The notes below the pieces were generated by a model, which worked only from the letters and a program-made list of their open reading frames with translations, was not told the DNA's origin and did no database searches. A DNA stretch of 64,000 bases. Origin: RGIG2041 sp045652745 (GTDB lineage Bacteria > Bacillota > Clostridia > UBA1381 > UMGS1253). The position numbers and the translations under genes were made by a program. Shown piece after piece: positions 1 through 8,247 of this stretch. Within the stretch, counting starts at the first letter, position 1, and each line of letters begins with the position of its first letter. The stretch spans positions 1 through 64,000 of the forward strand of contig JAZRUW010000029.1 in NCBI GenBank assembly GCA_045652745.1. The letters are read 5' to 3'.

Positions 1-1146
1 GCCACCATCGACCCCAACCACTGCAACATGCTCAAAAACGGCAAGTGCGGTCTGTGCGCAAGAGTGTGCGCCGCGGGTGCCATCGATTACACCCAAAAAG
101 ACGAGTACATCGAGGAGAAATACGGCGCCATCGTCGTTGCCACGGGTTTTAACCCCATCTCGATGGATAAGTTTGACGAATTCGCTTACAACCAGTCGAA
201 AGACGTCATCACCTCGCTCGAATTCGAGCGTTTGACCAACGCGGCAGGCCCGACGGCAGGTCACTTGGAGCGTCCGTCCGACGGCAAAGCGCCAAAGACG
301 ATCGTGTTTGTACAGTGTGTCGGTTCACGTTGTGAATCCTGCGCGCATAAGGGTAAGGAATACTGCTCTAAGATTTGCTGTATGTATACGGCAAAGCATG
401 CGATGCTCACACGCGATAAGTATCCGGATACCGAAGTGTACGTATTCTACATTGACGTAAGAACACCGGGTAAAAACTTTGACGAGTTCTATCGCCGTGC
501 CGTAGAGGAATATGGTGTAAACTATATCAAGGGTATGGTCGGCAAGGTAACACCGGAGGGCGACAAGCTCAAGGTGCAGGCTTCCGATTTGATTGCAGGC
601 AAGCAGCTTAATATTGATGCAGACCTGGTGGTACTCGCAGCGGCAATTGAGCCGGACAAGAGTGCACGTCCGCTTGCAACCATGCTCACAGCAAGTATGG
701 ATACAAACGATTTCTTCACCGAGGCGCATCCGAAACTGCGTCCGGTAGAAAGTCCGACCGCCGGCGTATTCTTATCCGGCGCGTGTCAGGGCCCGAAAGA
801 CATTCCGGAAACCGTATCGCAGGCCGGTGCGGCAGCTTCGAAGGTTATCGGCCTTCTGGCAAAAGACAAACTCACCGGCAACCCATGTGTTGCACATTCC
901 AATGAACTGATGTGTAACGGCTGTTCTTCCTGCGAAAGAGTGTGCCCGTACGGCGCAATCACGTATGAAGACAAGGAATTTCGTATGCCGGACAGAACAA
1001 CAAAGGTACGCCGCGTAGCGGCTGTCAACCCGGCTGTATGCCAAGGTTGCGGTGCTTGTACGGTAGCCTGCCCGTCCGGTGCGATGGACCTGAAAGGCTT
1101 TGCAAGCGCTCAGATTATAGCGGAGGTGGATGCAATATGCAAGTAA
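1..1146 (+). CDS. hdrA: HdrA-like heterodisulfide reductase subunit A, C-terminal part (5' truncated by window edge)
   Basis: The reading frame is open from base 1, so the gene starts outside the window; 381 residues are visible. They include a ferredoxin-like Cys cluster at the left edge, the HdrA-typical stretch around CVGSRCESC followed by YCSKICCMYTAKHA, and two C-terminal 4Fe-4S motifs (CNGCSSCERVCP and CQGCGACTVACP). In the family, HdrA carries the flavin that performs electron bifurcation; its FAD Rossmann motif should lie upstream of the window. The stop overlaps the next start, so it is translationally coupled to the MvhD-like gene. The assignment is firm; the redox partners are inferred from the operon. 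Confidence 0.93.
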   Translation, partial: ATIDPNHCNMLKNGKCGLCARVCAAGAIDYTQKDEYIEEKYGAIVVATGFNPISMDKFDEFAYNQSKDVITSLEFERLTNAAGPTAGHLERPSDGKAPKTIVFVQCVGSRCESCAHKGKEYCSKICCMYTAKHAMLTRDKYPDTEVYVFYIDVRTPGKNFDEFYRRAVEEYGVNYIKGMVGKVTPEGDKLKVQASDLIAGKQLNIDADLVVLAAAIEPDKSARPLATMLTASMDTNDFFTEAHPKLRPVESPTAGVFLSGACQGPKDIPETVSQAGAAASKVIGLLAKDKLTGNPCVAHSNELMCNGCSSCERVCPYGAITYEDKEFRMPDRTTKVRRVAAVNPAVCQGCGACTVACPSGAMDLKGFASAQIIAEVDAICK

Positions 1147-1571
1147 ATGAATATAAACCCTTAATCGTTGCATTTTGCTGCAACTGGTGCTCCTATGCGG
1201 GCGCTGACCTTGCAGGTAACAACCGCTTAAGCTATCCGGCAGATGTAAAAATCATCCGTGTTCCCTGCTCCTGCCGTGTAAATCCGATGTTTGTACTGCG
1301 CGCATTCCAGCGCGGTGCCGATGGTGTCATCATCTGCGGTTGCCATCCGGGCGACTGCCACTACACCTCCGGCAATTACTATACACGCCGCCGTATGGCT
1401 GCTCTGTTTTCCATGCTCGACTTTCTCGGCATTGAAAAAGAACGTACCCGCGTAGAGTGGGTATCCGCCGCGGAGGGCGCGAAATTCGCCGCAACCATGA
1501 ACGATTTTGCCGAAAAGGTTGCCGCACTCGGTGAAAACAAGAGATTGGAGGATCTGCGATGCAAAAGATAA
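1137..1571 (+). CDS. mvhD: MvhD/FlxD-type iron-sulfur protein (hydrogenase-style delta subunit)
   Basis: 144 residues. The start ATG at 1137 lies a few bases after GGAGGTGG and overlaps the end of hdrA, so it is preferred over an upstream in-frame ATG at 1038 that lies inside hdrA. The MvhD signature is visible: CCNWCSYAGADLAG, then CSCRVNPMFVLRAFQRGADG and CGCHPGDCHY. Proteins of this family carry a [2Fe-2S] centre and pass electrons between an electron-donating module and HdrA. Being directly between HdrA and the FlxCBA-like genes fits the FlxD role. Confidence 0.92.
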   Translation: MQVNEYKPLIVAFCCNWCSYAGADLAGNNRLSYPADVKIIRVPCSCRVNPMFVLRAFQRGADGVIICGCHPGDCHYTSGNYYTRRRMAALFSMLDFLGIEKERTRVEWVSAAEGAKFAATMNDFAEKVAALGENKRLEDLRCKR

Positions 1572-2557
1572 CACAAAAAGCCTTGCTGGATAAAGCACTT
1601 TCCCTGCTCGCAGACGGCACCGTCACCTGCGTGCTCGGTTGGAGCAAAGGCGAATTTGATTATGATATTACACCTGCGTTGTTTAAAAATGCAGACGAAT
1701 TAGAACAAAACTTTGTCTACAACGATTTTTGCGGCGCAAACTTTTCGAAGTATCTCGTAAAAAAGACCGACAGACTCGACGGTAAAGTATTGGTTTTCTT
1801 AAAGCCGTGTGATACGTACAGCTTTAATCAGCTGTTGACGGAGCACCGCTTTGACCGCGAAAAGGTATACGCTGTAGGCATCCCGTGCGAAGGCATGGTA
1901 GATATCGCAAAAGTGAAGGCCGCAACCGATGAAGGTATTGCATCCATCACAAGCGAAGGCGATACGCTGACTGTAACCACGCTCTACGGCGATGCACCGA
2001 TAAAACTCAATGCTGCAGATATGCTCGCAGAGCGTTGCATCCACTGCAAGAGCAAAAAGCACGTCGCTTACGACGAGCTGATGGGCGAAACGGGCGAAGT
2101 AGTAGACAGCGCACGTTTTGACGAAGTAGAAAAACTCGAAGCGATGACACCGGACGAACGCTTTGCATTCTGGCAAAACGAGCTGTCCCGTTGCATCCGC
2201 TGTAACGCCTGCCGCGATGCATGCCCCGCATGCACCTGCGAAAAGTGCGTATTTGACAACCCGAACTCCGGCGCGGAAACCAAAGCACCGGTGGGTAGTT
2301 TTGAAGAAAAAATGTTTCACATCATCCGTGCCTTCCACGTGGCAGGCCGTTGCACAGACTGCGGAGAATGTTCCAGAGTCTGTCCGCAAAACATTCCGCT
2401 CCACCTTTTAAACCGCAAATTCATCAAAGATATCAATGAATTTTATGGCGAGTATCAGGCGGGTGCAGAAGTCGGCAGTCGCGCGCCGCTGGTGGATTAC
2501 ACCACGGAAGACATTGAGCCGGGTGAAGTTTTTGACAGGAGGGATACAGATGCGTAA
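1559..2557 (+). CDS. flxC: FlxC-like 4Fe-4S dicluster protein
   Basis: 332 residues. The N-terminal half has a domain with scattered Cys and a CIHC pair near 160-163. The C-terminal half has two classic motifs: C212/C215/C218/C222 (CIRCNACRDACP) and C265/C268/C271/C275 (CTDCGECSRVCP). It overlaps the end of the MvhD-like gene by 13 bases. In Flx modules this subunit relays electrons between the NADH-oxidising subunit and HdrA. The symbol rests on gene order (hdrA-flxD-flxC-flxB-flxA) and cluster content, so it is less certain than the general class. Confidence 0.8.
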   Translation: MQKITQKALLDKALSLLADGTVTCVLGWSKGEFDYDITPALFKNADELEQNFVYNDFCGANFSKYLVKKTDRLDGKVLVFLKPCDTYSFNQLLTEHRFDREKVYAVGIPCEGMVDIAKVKAATDEGIASITSEGDTLTVTTLYGDAPIKLNAADMLAERCIHCKSKKHVAYDELMGETGEVVDSARFDEVEKLEAMTPDERFAFWQNELSRCIRCNACRDACPACTCEKCVFDNPNSGAETKAPVGSFEEKMFHIIRAFHVAGRCTDCGECSRVCPQNIPLHLLNRKFIKDINEFYGEYQAGAEVGSRAPLVDYTTEDIEPGEVFDRRDTDA

Positions 2558-3578
2558 ATGTAGTTTAGACCGTATCGATGCGTTGTTTGCGCAGATTGCA
2601 AAAACAATGGCCCTCTATCTGCCACAGGACAATACAGACGGCTCTGCCGCTTATAAAAAATGGGAAGAGGGCGCGGTCTGGAGCGATAAGCTCAACACCG
2701 TAAAAAGTCCGAAAGACTTTTTCTTCCCGCAGTCTGAGGATTTGATGGCATTCAAAACCGAGGGCAAAAACATTGAAGTCATTGACACCAGACGCGAAAT
2801 CGAAGATTTTGTCATTTTCGGCATCCGCGCCTGCGATGTAAAGAGTTTTGAAATTCTCGACCGCGTATTTTTAACCGAGCCGAGAGACAGCTTTTATGCG
2901 CAAAAGCGCGAAAAGGGCATCTTAATCAGCCTCGCTTGCGCAAGACCGTCGGAAACCTGCTTCTGTCAGACCTTCGGCATTGACCCGAGTGACGGCGCAG
3001 GCGATATTTCCGCATGGAAAACCGAAGATGCGCTCTATATGCAGGCAAACACCGACAAGGGTGCGGCGCTTTTAGACGCCTTAAAGGACGTCACCGAAGA
3101 AGCCGACACCTCTGCAGTAGATGCACAGAAGGCAAAAATTCAGAGCATCTTAACAAAACTGCCGCTTGCAGATTTGAAGGCCGATGCCTTCGGCGGCGGC
3201 AAAACGGATGAATACTTCAATCATCCGGCATGGGAAAGCCTTTCCGCGGCGTGCCTGGGTTGCGGTACCTGTACCTTTGTGTGCCCGACCTGCCAGTGCT
3301 ACGACATCAAAGACTTTAACACAGGTAACGGCGTAATCCGTTACAGATGTTGGGATTCGTGCATGTATTCCGACTTCACAAAAATGGCGCACGGCAACAA
3401 CCGTCTGACACAGAAGGAACGCTTCCGTCAGCGTTTCATGCACAAACTGGTATACTATCCGGAAAACAATGAAGGATTATTCAGCTGTGTCGGCTGTGGT
3501 CGCTGCTTATCTAAATGCCCGATTTCCATGAACATTGTAAAAGTAATGAAAACGATTGGAGGGAAAGACAGTGAATAA
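2550..3578 (+). CDS. flxB: FlxB-like / anaerobic sulfite reductase subunit A-type 4Fe-4S protein
   Basis: 342 residues. ATG 2550 follows CAGGAGGGATAC, a strong ribosome-binding site, and overlaps the flxC stop; an in-frame ATG at 2436 lies within flxC and is not used. The protein has the layout of hydrogenase and sulfite-reductase A-type subunits: GIRACDVKSFEILDRVF near 91-107, then 4Fe-4S motifs at C235/C238/C241/C245 and C313/C316/C319/C323. It probably carries electrons from the FAD/NAD subunit encoded next. Confidence 0.85.
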   Translation: MRKCSLDRIDALFAQIAKTMALYLPQDNTDGSAAYKKWEEGAVWSDKLNTVKSPKDFFFPQSEDLMAFKTEGKNIEVIDTRREIEDFVIFGIRACDVKSFEILDRVFLTEPRDSFYAQKREKGILISLACARPSETCFCQTFGIDPSDGAGDISAWKTEDALYMQANTDKGAALLDALKDVTEEADTSAVDAQKAKIQSILTKLPLADLKADAFGGGKTDEYFNHPAWESLSAACLGCGTCTFVCPTCQCYDIKDFNTGNGVIRYRCWDSCMYSDFTKMAHGNNRLTQKERFRQRFMHKLVYYPENNEGLFSCVGCGRCLSKCPISMNIVKVMKTIGGKDSE

Positions 3579-4404
3579 CGCATTCGATACTTTAATCCCT
3601 ACTGTCGGTGTCATCACCGATGTACGCATCGATACGCCGGACATCAAGACCTTCCGCGTGGTTACGCCGGACGGTAAAAAGGCTTTTGAGCATCGCCCAG
3701 GCCAGTGTGCAATGCTTTCTATTCCGGGTATCGGCGAAGCGATGTTTTCCATCACCTCTTCTCCAACCAATACAGAGTATATGGAATTTTCCATTAAAAA
3801 GTGCGGTTGTGTGACCGAGTGGCTCCATCAGGCGGAAGTCGGTCAGCAGATTACCATCCGCGGACCGTACGGCAATCCGTTCCCGGTAGACGATGTGTTT
3901 GCAGGCAAAAACCTGCTTTTCATCGCCGGCGGTGTAGGTTTAGCGCCGCTTCGTTCCGTTATCAACTACTGCCGTCACTACCGTGACCGCTACGGTGAAA
4001 TTGATATCGTTTACGGCTCCAGAAGCAAAGATGACCTTCTGGATTACAAAGAAATTATCGAGGAGTGGTCGACCGATGCAGGTGTGAACGTACACCTGAC
4101 CATCGACAATCCGCAGGAGGGTTGGGACGGTCACGTCGGCTTTGTACCGAACTACGTAAAGGAACTCGGCTTTTCCACCGATAAAACCGCCGTGCTTTGC
4201 GGTCCGCCGATTATGATTAAGTTCACACTTGAAGGACTTTGCGCACTCGGCTTTGACAAAACGCAGATTTACACAACGCTTGAACTTCGCATGAAGTGCG
4301 GCGTAGGCAAATGCGGCAGATGTAACGTAGGTGCAAAATATGTTTGCAAAGACGGTCCGGTCTTCCGTTGTGACGAGCTCGAAGAGCTGCCGGATGAATA
4401 TTAA
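3571..4404 (+). CDS. flxA: FlxA-like FAD/NAD(P)-binding oxidoreductase with [2Fe-2S] centre
   Basis: 277 residues, GTG start at 3571 preceded by GGAGGG and overlapping the flxB stop; a TTG at 3556 is poorer. The family is the ferredoxin-reductase/dihydroorotate-dehydrogenase electron-transfer type. It has an FAD-binding barrel (MFSITSSP near 58-65), a nucleotide-binding GGVGLAPLR at 120-128, CGPPIM at 210-215, and a C-terminal [2Fe-2S] site with C243, C248, C251 and C259. It is the likely NAD(P)H entry point of the complex. Confidence 0.9.
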   Translation: MNNAFDTLIPTVGVITDVRIDTPDIKTFRVVTPDGKKAFEHRPGQCAMLSIPGIGEAMFSITSSPTNTEYMEFSIKKCGCVTEWLHQAEVGQQITIRGPYGNPFPVDDVFAGKNLLFIAGGVGLAPLRSVINYCRHYRDRYGEIDIVYGSRSKDDLLDYKEIIEEWSTDAGVNVHLTIDNPQEGWDGHVGFVPNYVKELGFSTDKTAVLCGPPIMIKFTLEGLCALGFDKTQIYTTLELRMKCGVGKCGRCNVGAKYVCKDGPVFRCDELEELPDEY

Positions 4405-4416
4405 AGGAGAATAAGC

Positions 4417-5091
4417 ATGGAAAAAATGGTAAATATTTTTCTTTTCGGCAAAAAGTATTCCGTGCCGGAAAACTTAACAATTATGACCGCAATGGAATAC
4501 GCGGGCTACCAGCTCGTGCGCGGTTGCGGTTGCCGTAATGGCTTTTGCGGCGCCTGCGCAACGATTTATCGCATCAAGGGCGATAAGGAGTTAAAGGCTT
4601 GTCTGGCTTGCCAGACCAAGGTAGAGGACAATATGTATATTGCAACTCTGCCGTTCTTCCCGCTTGTAAAACAGGCGTATGACATCGAAAAAATTCCGGT
4701 AAACGAAACCGTAATGATGCAGCTTTATCCGGAAATCTATGCGTGCATCGGCTGTAATGCCTGCACCAAGAGCTGTACACAGGGTCTTAACGTAATGCAG
4801 TATATTGCCTATGCACAGCGCGGTGATTTCGAAGCTTGTGCAGAAGAGTCTTTTGACTGCGTAATGTGCGGCGTATGTTCGTCGAGATGCCCGGCCGGCA
4901 TTTCGCACCCACAGGTGGCAATGCTTGCACGCCGCATCAACGGTAAGTACCTCGCACCGGGTTGCGGTCACTTAGAAGACCGCGTACGCGAAATCAAAAA
5001 CGGTGATTTCAATGACCTCATCGAAGCGCTTATGCAAAAACCGATTGAGGAAATGAAGGAACTCTACAATACAAGAGAAATCGAGAAGTAA
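4417..5091 (+). CDS. Fumarate-reductase-type iron-sulfur subunit, soluble (FrdB/TfrB-like, short)
   Basis: 224 residues; ATG 4417 follows AAAGGAGAATAAGC. The N-terminal part is a plant-type [2Fe-2S] domain (C37, C39, C44, C47, with C62/C65 after). The C-terminal part has two four-Cys motifs, C110/C113/C116/C120 and C148/C151/C154/C158, as in HdrC-like ferredoxins. It lacks the CCG domains of methanogen TfrB, and no membrane anchor gene follows. It lies directly between flxA and the flavoprotein, so it probably wires the reductase to the Hdr/Flx module. The role is inferred; the domain content is seen. Confidence 0.82.
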   Translation: MEKMVNIFLFGKKYSVPENLTIMTAMEYAGYQLVRGCGCRNGFCGACATIYRIKGDKELKACLACQTKVEDNMYIATLPFFPLVKQAYDIEKIPVNETVMMQLYPEIYACIGCNACTKSCTQGLNVMQYIAYAQRGDFEACAEESFDCVMCGVCSSRCPAGISHPQVAMLARRINGKYLAPGCGHLEDRVREIKNGDFNDLIEALMQKPIEEMKELYNTREIEK

Positions 5092-5104
5092 GGAGGAAAA
5101 GCAT

Positions 5105-6703
5105 ATGTATTCGGAAAAATTCCAAAAATCGATTGCCGCTGTAGAAGCTGCAAGAGAGAAAAACATCGCATTAGAGCCGGAGCGTATGACCGCTAAGCAA
5201 AAAGAAGATTTGCTGGCCGCTTTCCATCCGGACTATAAACAAGACGAATTTTCGGTGCTGTCCATCGGCCCGAACAAGGGCGATAAAGTGCCGACTCAGC
5301 TTGCAGAAATTCTGCAGGCACACAGCCGCATCAGCGCAGACAGCGTAGATTTAAGCAAGCCGGACTACGAAACCGACGTACTCATCATCGGTGGCGGCGG
5401 CGCAGGTACCTCTGCGGCAATTGAAGCGCACGAAGCCGGCGCAAACGTTATGATTGTAACCAAACTGCGTATGGGCGATGCCAACACCATGATGGCAGAA
5501 GGCGGTATTCAGGCGGCAGATAAGCCGAACGATTCGCCGGCCATCCACTTTGTAGATGCTTTCGGCGGCGGCCACTTTGCCGCAAAGCGCGAACTTTTAT
5601 CTAAGCTCGTTTGCGACGCTCCGGAAGCCATTGCGTGGCTTTCCAACCTCGGCGTAGAATTTGACAAAGAGGCTGACGGCACAATGGTCACCACCCACGG
5701 CGGCGGTACTTCCAGAAAAAGAATGCACGCGGCAAAGGACTATTCCGGCGCAGAAATCATGCGTACCCTGCGTGACGAAGTATTAAACCGTGAAATTCCG
5801 GTGGTAGACTTTACAGCGGCTATTGAACTGATTTTAGACGAAAACGGCAACGCAGCAGGTGCAGTGCTGATGAACATGGAAACCAAAGAACTTTTGGTTG
5901 CCAAGGCAAAGACCGTCATTATCGCAACAGGCGGTGCAGGCCGTATGCATTACCAGGGCTTCCCGACCTCCAACCACTACGGCGCAACCGCTGACGGTCT
6001 TGTGCTCGGTTACAGAGTCGGCGCAAAGCTTCTGTACGCGGAAACGTTGCAGTATCACCCGACGGGCGTTGCTTATCCGGAACAGATTTTCGGTGCACTC
6101 GTAACCGAAAAGGTACGTTCCCTGGGTGCAAAGCTCGTCAACGAAAACGGCGAAGTATTCATGCATCCGCTCGAAACCCGTGACGTTGCGGCAGCCTCCA
6201 TCATCCGCGAGTGCTCCGAGCGCGACAATGGTGTGGACACCGGCAGCGGTAAGGGCGTATGGCTCGACACCCCGATGATTGAAAAAATCGGCGGCGAAGG
6301 CACAATTATGAAGAGAATTCCGGCGATGTGGAGAATGTTTGAAAAATACGGCATTGATATCCGCAAAGAGCCGATTCTGGTTTATCCGACGCTCCACTAC
6401 CAAAACGGCGGCCTCGATATCACCGCTGACGGCATGACCACCAACGTAGAAAACCTGTTCGTTGCTGGTGAAGCGGTTGGTGGTATTCACGGTAAAAACC
6501 GTCTGATGGGCAACTCCCTGCTCGACATCATCGTGTTCGGCAGAAGTGCAGGTATCCATGCGGCGGCAAAGGCGAAGAGCGTAAATGTCGGCAAGTTGAC
6601 ACTTGACCACATCGAAAAATTCGAAAAAGAAATCGAGAAAGCCGGCATCGAAACCGATACCGTTTCCCCGAAACTTTTACCGGATTACACACAAAAAAGG
6701 TAA
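5105..6703 (+). CDS. frdA: Fumarate reductase/succinate dehydrogenase-type flavoprotein subunit
   Basis: 532 residues; ATG 5105 follows AAGGAGGAAAAGC. A roughly 90-residue N-terminal extension precedes the FAD Rossmann motif IIGGGGAGTSAA (94-105). The catalytic set of the family is present: H318 (HPTG), R359 (TRD), H431 and R466 (HGKNRLMGN). The segment that carries the covalent-flavin His in classical FrdA/SdhA reads DANTMMAEGGIQA (125-137) with Asn in its place, so FAD should be non-covalent. Fumarate is the first guess for substrate; another 2-enoate is possible. It is soluble, as no anchor gene is present. Confidence 0.9.
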   Translation: MYSEKFQKSIAAVEAAREKNIALEPERMTAKQKEDLLAAFHPDYKQDEFSVLSIGPNKGDKVPTQLAEILQAHSRISADSVDLSKPDYETDVLIIGGGGAGTSAAIEAHEAGANVMIVTKLRMGDANTMMAEGGIQAADKPNDSPAIHFVDAFGGGHFAAKRELLSKLVCDAPEAIAWLSNLGVEFDKEADGTMVTTHGGGTSRKRMHAAKDYSGAEIMRTLRDEVLNREIPVVDFTAAIELILDENGNAAGAVLMNMETKELLVAKAKTVIIATGGAGRMHYQGFPTSNHYGATADGLVLGYRVGAKLLYAETLQYHPTGVAYPEQIFGALVTEKVRSLGAKLVNENGEVFMHPLETRDVAAASIIRECSERDNGVDTGSGKGVWLDTPMIEKIGGEGTIMKRIPAMWRMFEKYGIDIRKEPILVYPTLHYQNGGLDITADGMTTNVENLFVAGEAVGGIHGKNRLMGNSLLDIIVFGRSAGIHAAAKAKSVNVGKLTLDHIEKFEKEIEKAGIETDTVSPKLLPDYTQKR

Positions 6704-6720
6704 GGTAAGGAGACATTAAA

Positions 6721-7983
6721 ATGAGTTTGTTAAACGGAATTATTTCAATCAGTAACATTTATACATTATTATTCGTAATTTTCTCCGTTCTTCTTTTGGG
6801 CTATCTCCTTGGAAGAATTACAATCAAGGGCATCTCGCTTGGTGATGCCGGCGTATTCATTATTGCATTGTTCTTTGGTGCATTGTTTTTCAGTGTAGAT
6901 GAAGCCGGTGCGTTATTGTTTGCTGCATCCTCGAAACCCTACGATTTTAACGCCGGTCTTTCTATTGTAGAAAGCCTCGGTCTTGTTCTTTTTGTAACAT
7001 CGGTTGGTTACATCGCCGGACCTAAGTTTTTCGGAAACTTCAAGAAAAACTTTAAGTCTTATGTGCTCTTAGGTGCGATTATCATCCTCGCCGGCGGTCT
7101 TTCGGCGGTTGCTTGCATCTATGCCGGCGAAATCTTCGGCTATGGCGCAACAATCGAAAGTCAAGATGGTTTTGTAGCAATGATTGTTGGATTGCTTTCC
7201 GGCTCTCTGACATCAACACCTGCTTTTTCCGCCGCTAAAGCAACCGTTGCAGAAGAATTTACCGGTCTTGTATCCGTAGGCCATGGTATTGCTTATATTT
7301 TTGGTGTGGTTGGCGTTGTTCTCTTCGTGCAGATTATACCGAAACTTACAAAAGCAAACATGGAAGAAGAACGTGCAAAAATTGCTGTTACAACTGAAAT
7401 CAAAGAAGAAAAAGCACAGAAAAAGTTGTTTGAAATCGACCATATGGGTATCGCAGGATTCTGCCTCGCGGCAATTCTCGGTACTTTCGTAGGTCAGATT
7501 AAAATCCCGCTTTCTTCTGCCGGCTTGTCAGGCACATGCTTCTCTCTTACCACAACAGGCGGTTGCTTGCTTATGAGTTTAATTTTAGGCCACTTCGGTA
7601 AAATCGGCAGAATCAGCATTATGCCAGCTCAGAGCACACTTAAACTCTTTAGAGAACTGGGTCTTGTACTTTTCTTGGTTGGCGCAGGTATACCGGGCGG
7701 TGCAGAATTCGTTGCAAACTTTGACCCGATGTATTTTGTATACGGTATCATTATGACAATTTTCCCGTTAATTATCGGATACTTATTCGCAAAATATGTA
7801 CTTAAACTCAGTTTGCTTAACAATCTTGGTTCTATCACGGGCGGCATGACAAGCACCCCTGCGCTCGGTACGCTGATTGGTGTAGCCGGCACAGAAGATG
7901 TTGCATCCGCTTACGCGGCAACCTACCCGATTGCTTTAATCGCAGTCGTTCTGGTATCGCAGTTTATTATCATTTTGTTTTAA
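6721..7983 (+). CDS. AAE-family (aspartate:alanine exchanger/SucE-like) membrane carrier
   Basis: 420 residues, strongly hydrophobic, starting 17 bases after the flavoprotein stop with an AAGGAGA site. Two internally repeated signatures are visible: GLLSGSLTSTPAF near 160-172 and GSITGGMTSTPALGTLI near 375-391, typical of the AspT/YidE duplication family. The central TrkA_C domains of the longer (about 560 residue) members are missing. Known members exchange aspartate/alanine or export succinate (SucE1 of Corynebacterium). Its place at the end of a fumarate-reductase operon suggests C4-dicarboxylate import or succinate efflux. Confidence 0.85.
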   Translation: MSLLNGIISISNIYTLLFVIFSVLLLGYLLGRITIKGISLGDAGVFIIALFFGALFFSVDEAGALLFAASSKPYDFNAGLSIVESLGLVLFVTSVGYIAGPKFFGNFKKNFKSYVLLGAIIILAGGLSAVACIYAGEIFGYGATIESQDGFVAMIVGLLSGSLTSTPAFSAAKATVAEEFTGLVSVGHGIAYIFGVVGVVLFVQIIPKLTKANMEEERAKIAVTTEIKEEKAQKKLFEIDHMGIAGFCLAAILGTFVGQIKIPLSSAGLSGTCFSLTTTGGCLLMSLILGHFGKIGRISIMPAQSTLKLFRELGLVLFLVGAGIPGGAEFVANFDPMYFVYGIIMTIFPLIIGYLFAKYVLKLSLLNNLGSITGGMTSTPALGTLIGVAGTEDVASAYAATYPIALIAVVLVSQFIIILF

Positions 7984-7991
7984 GTAAACTG

Positions 7992-8032
7992 ACATACAAA
8001 AAAGCACCCAAGGGCGTGTATTGTTAAGGATA
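7992..8032 (+). repeat. Copy of the dispersed hairpin-associated repeat
   Basis: Right after the carrier stop lies an A-rich GCACCC segment (7992-8009), nearly identical to 23530-23547. It is followed by a 22-base copy (8011-8032) of the motif with core AGGGCGAGTGTTCT, matching the 21511-21532 copy at 19 of 22 positions. A strong hairpin follows at once. Confidence 0.6.
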
Positions 8033-8038
8033 GTAATT

Positions 8039-8075
8039 TAAAAGGCAGAAACGAATAATTTCGTTTCTGCCTTTT
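8039..8075 (+). terminator. Intrinsic terminator of the hdrA-frdA-carrier operon
   Basis: A perfect stem of about 15 bp (AAAGGCAGAAACGA paired with TCGTTTCTGCCTTT) around a 6-base loop, with A-rich left and T-rich right flanks. It lies 56 bases after the carrier stop. It could act on both strands, but no - strand gene ends here. Confidence 0.75.
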
Positions 8076-8187
8076 ATTATAGGGTTCAGCGTTTTCCAAC
8101 GAACCGCAAAGGTCTTAGGATTTTACTAAATATTTGGAAGATGGTATGCATTTCCCCTGCTTGTTACAGCACCGGACAAGAATCGTA

Positions 8188-8216
8188 TTGACATTTTTAT
8201 ATGCTTATGATATCAT
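8188..8216 (+). promoter_or_regulatory. Promoter of the restriction-modification island
   Basis: TTGACA at 8188-8193 and TATCAT at 8211-8216 are spaced by 17 bases, upstream of the small regulator gene at 8248. The -10 box lies inside the palindrome at 8209-8230, so a protein bound there would block the promoter. Confidence 0.6.
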
Positions 8217-8230
8217 AATATTATGATATC
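8209..8230. promoter_or_regulatory. Perfect 22-bp palindrome, candidate operator
   Basis: The sequence 8209-8230 is its own reverse complement, with GATATCATAAT as its left half. TATGATATC occurs as two near-direct copies in it. It covers the -10 region and ends 17 bases before the start codon of a ribbon-helix-helix protein gene, the classic layout for autorepression. Confidence 0.6.
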
Positions 8231-8247
8231 GTTATGGGGGTTCAAAA

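Noticed and set aside
5834..6610. Long antisense open frame (258 codons) opposite frdA
   Set aside because: It lies wholly inside a gene with clear catalytic motifs, has no ribosome-binding site, and its translation shows no domain pattern; it is a shadow of codon bias.
8080..8110. tRNA-like or attachment-site fragment left of the restriction island
   Set aside because: Only a small possible stem (GGTTC with GAACC) is visible; no cloverleaf and no matching direct repeat at the right side of the island were found.
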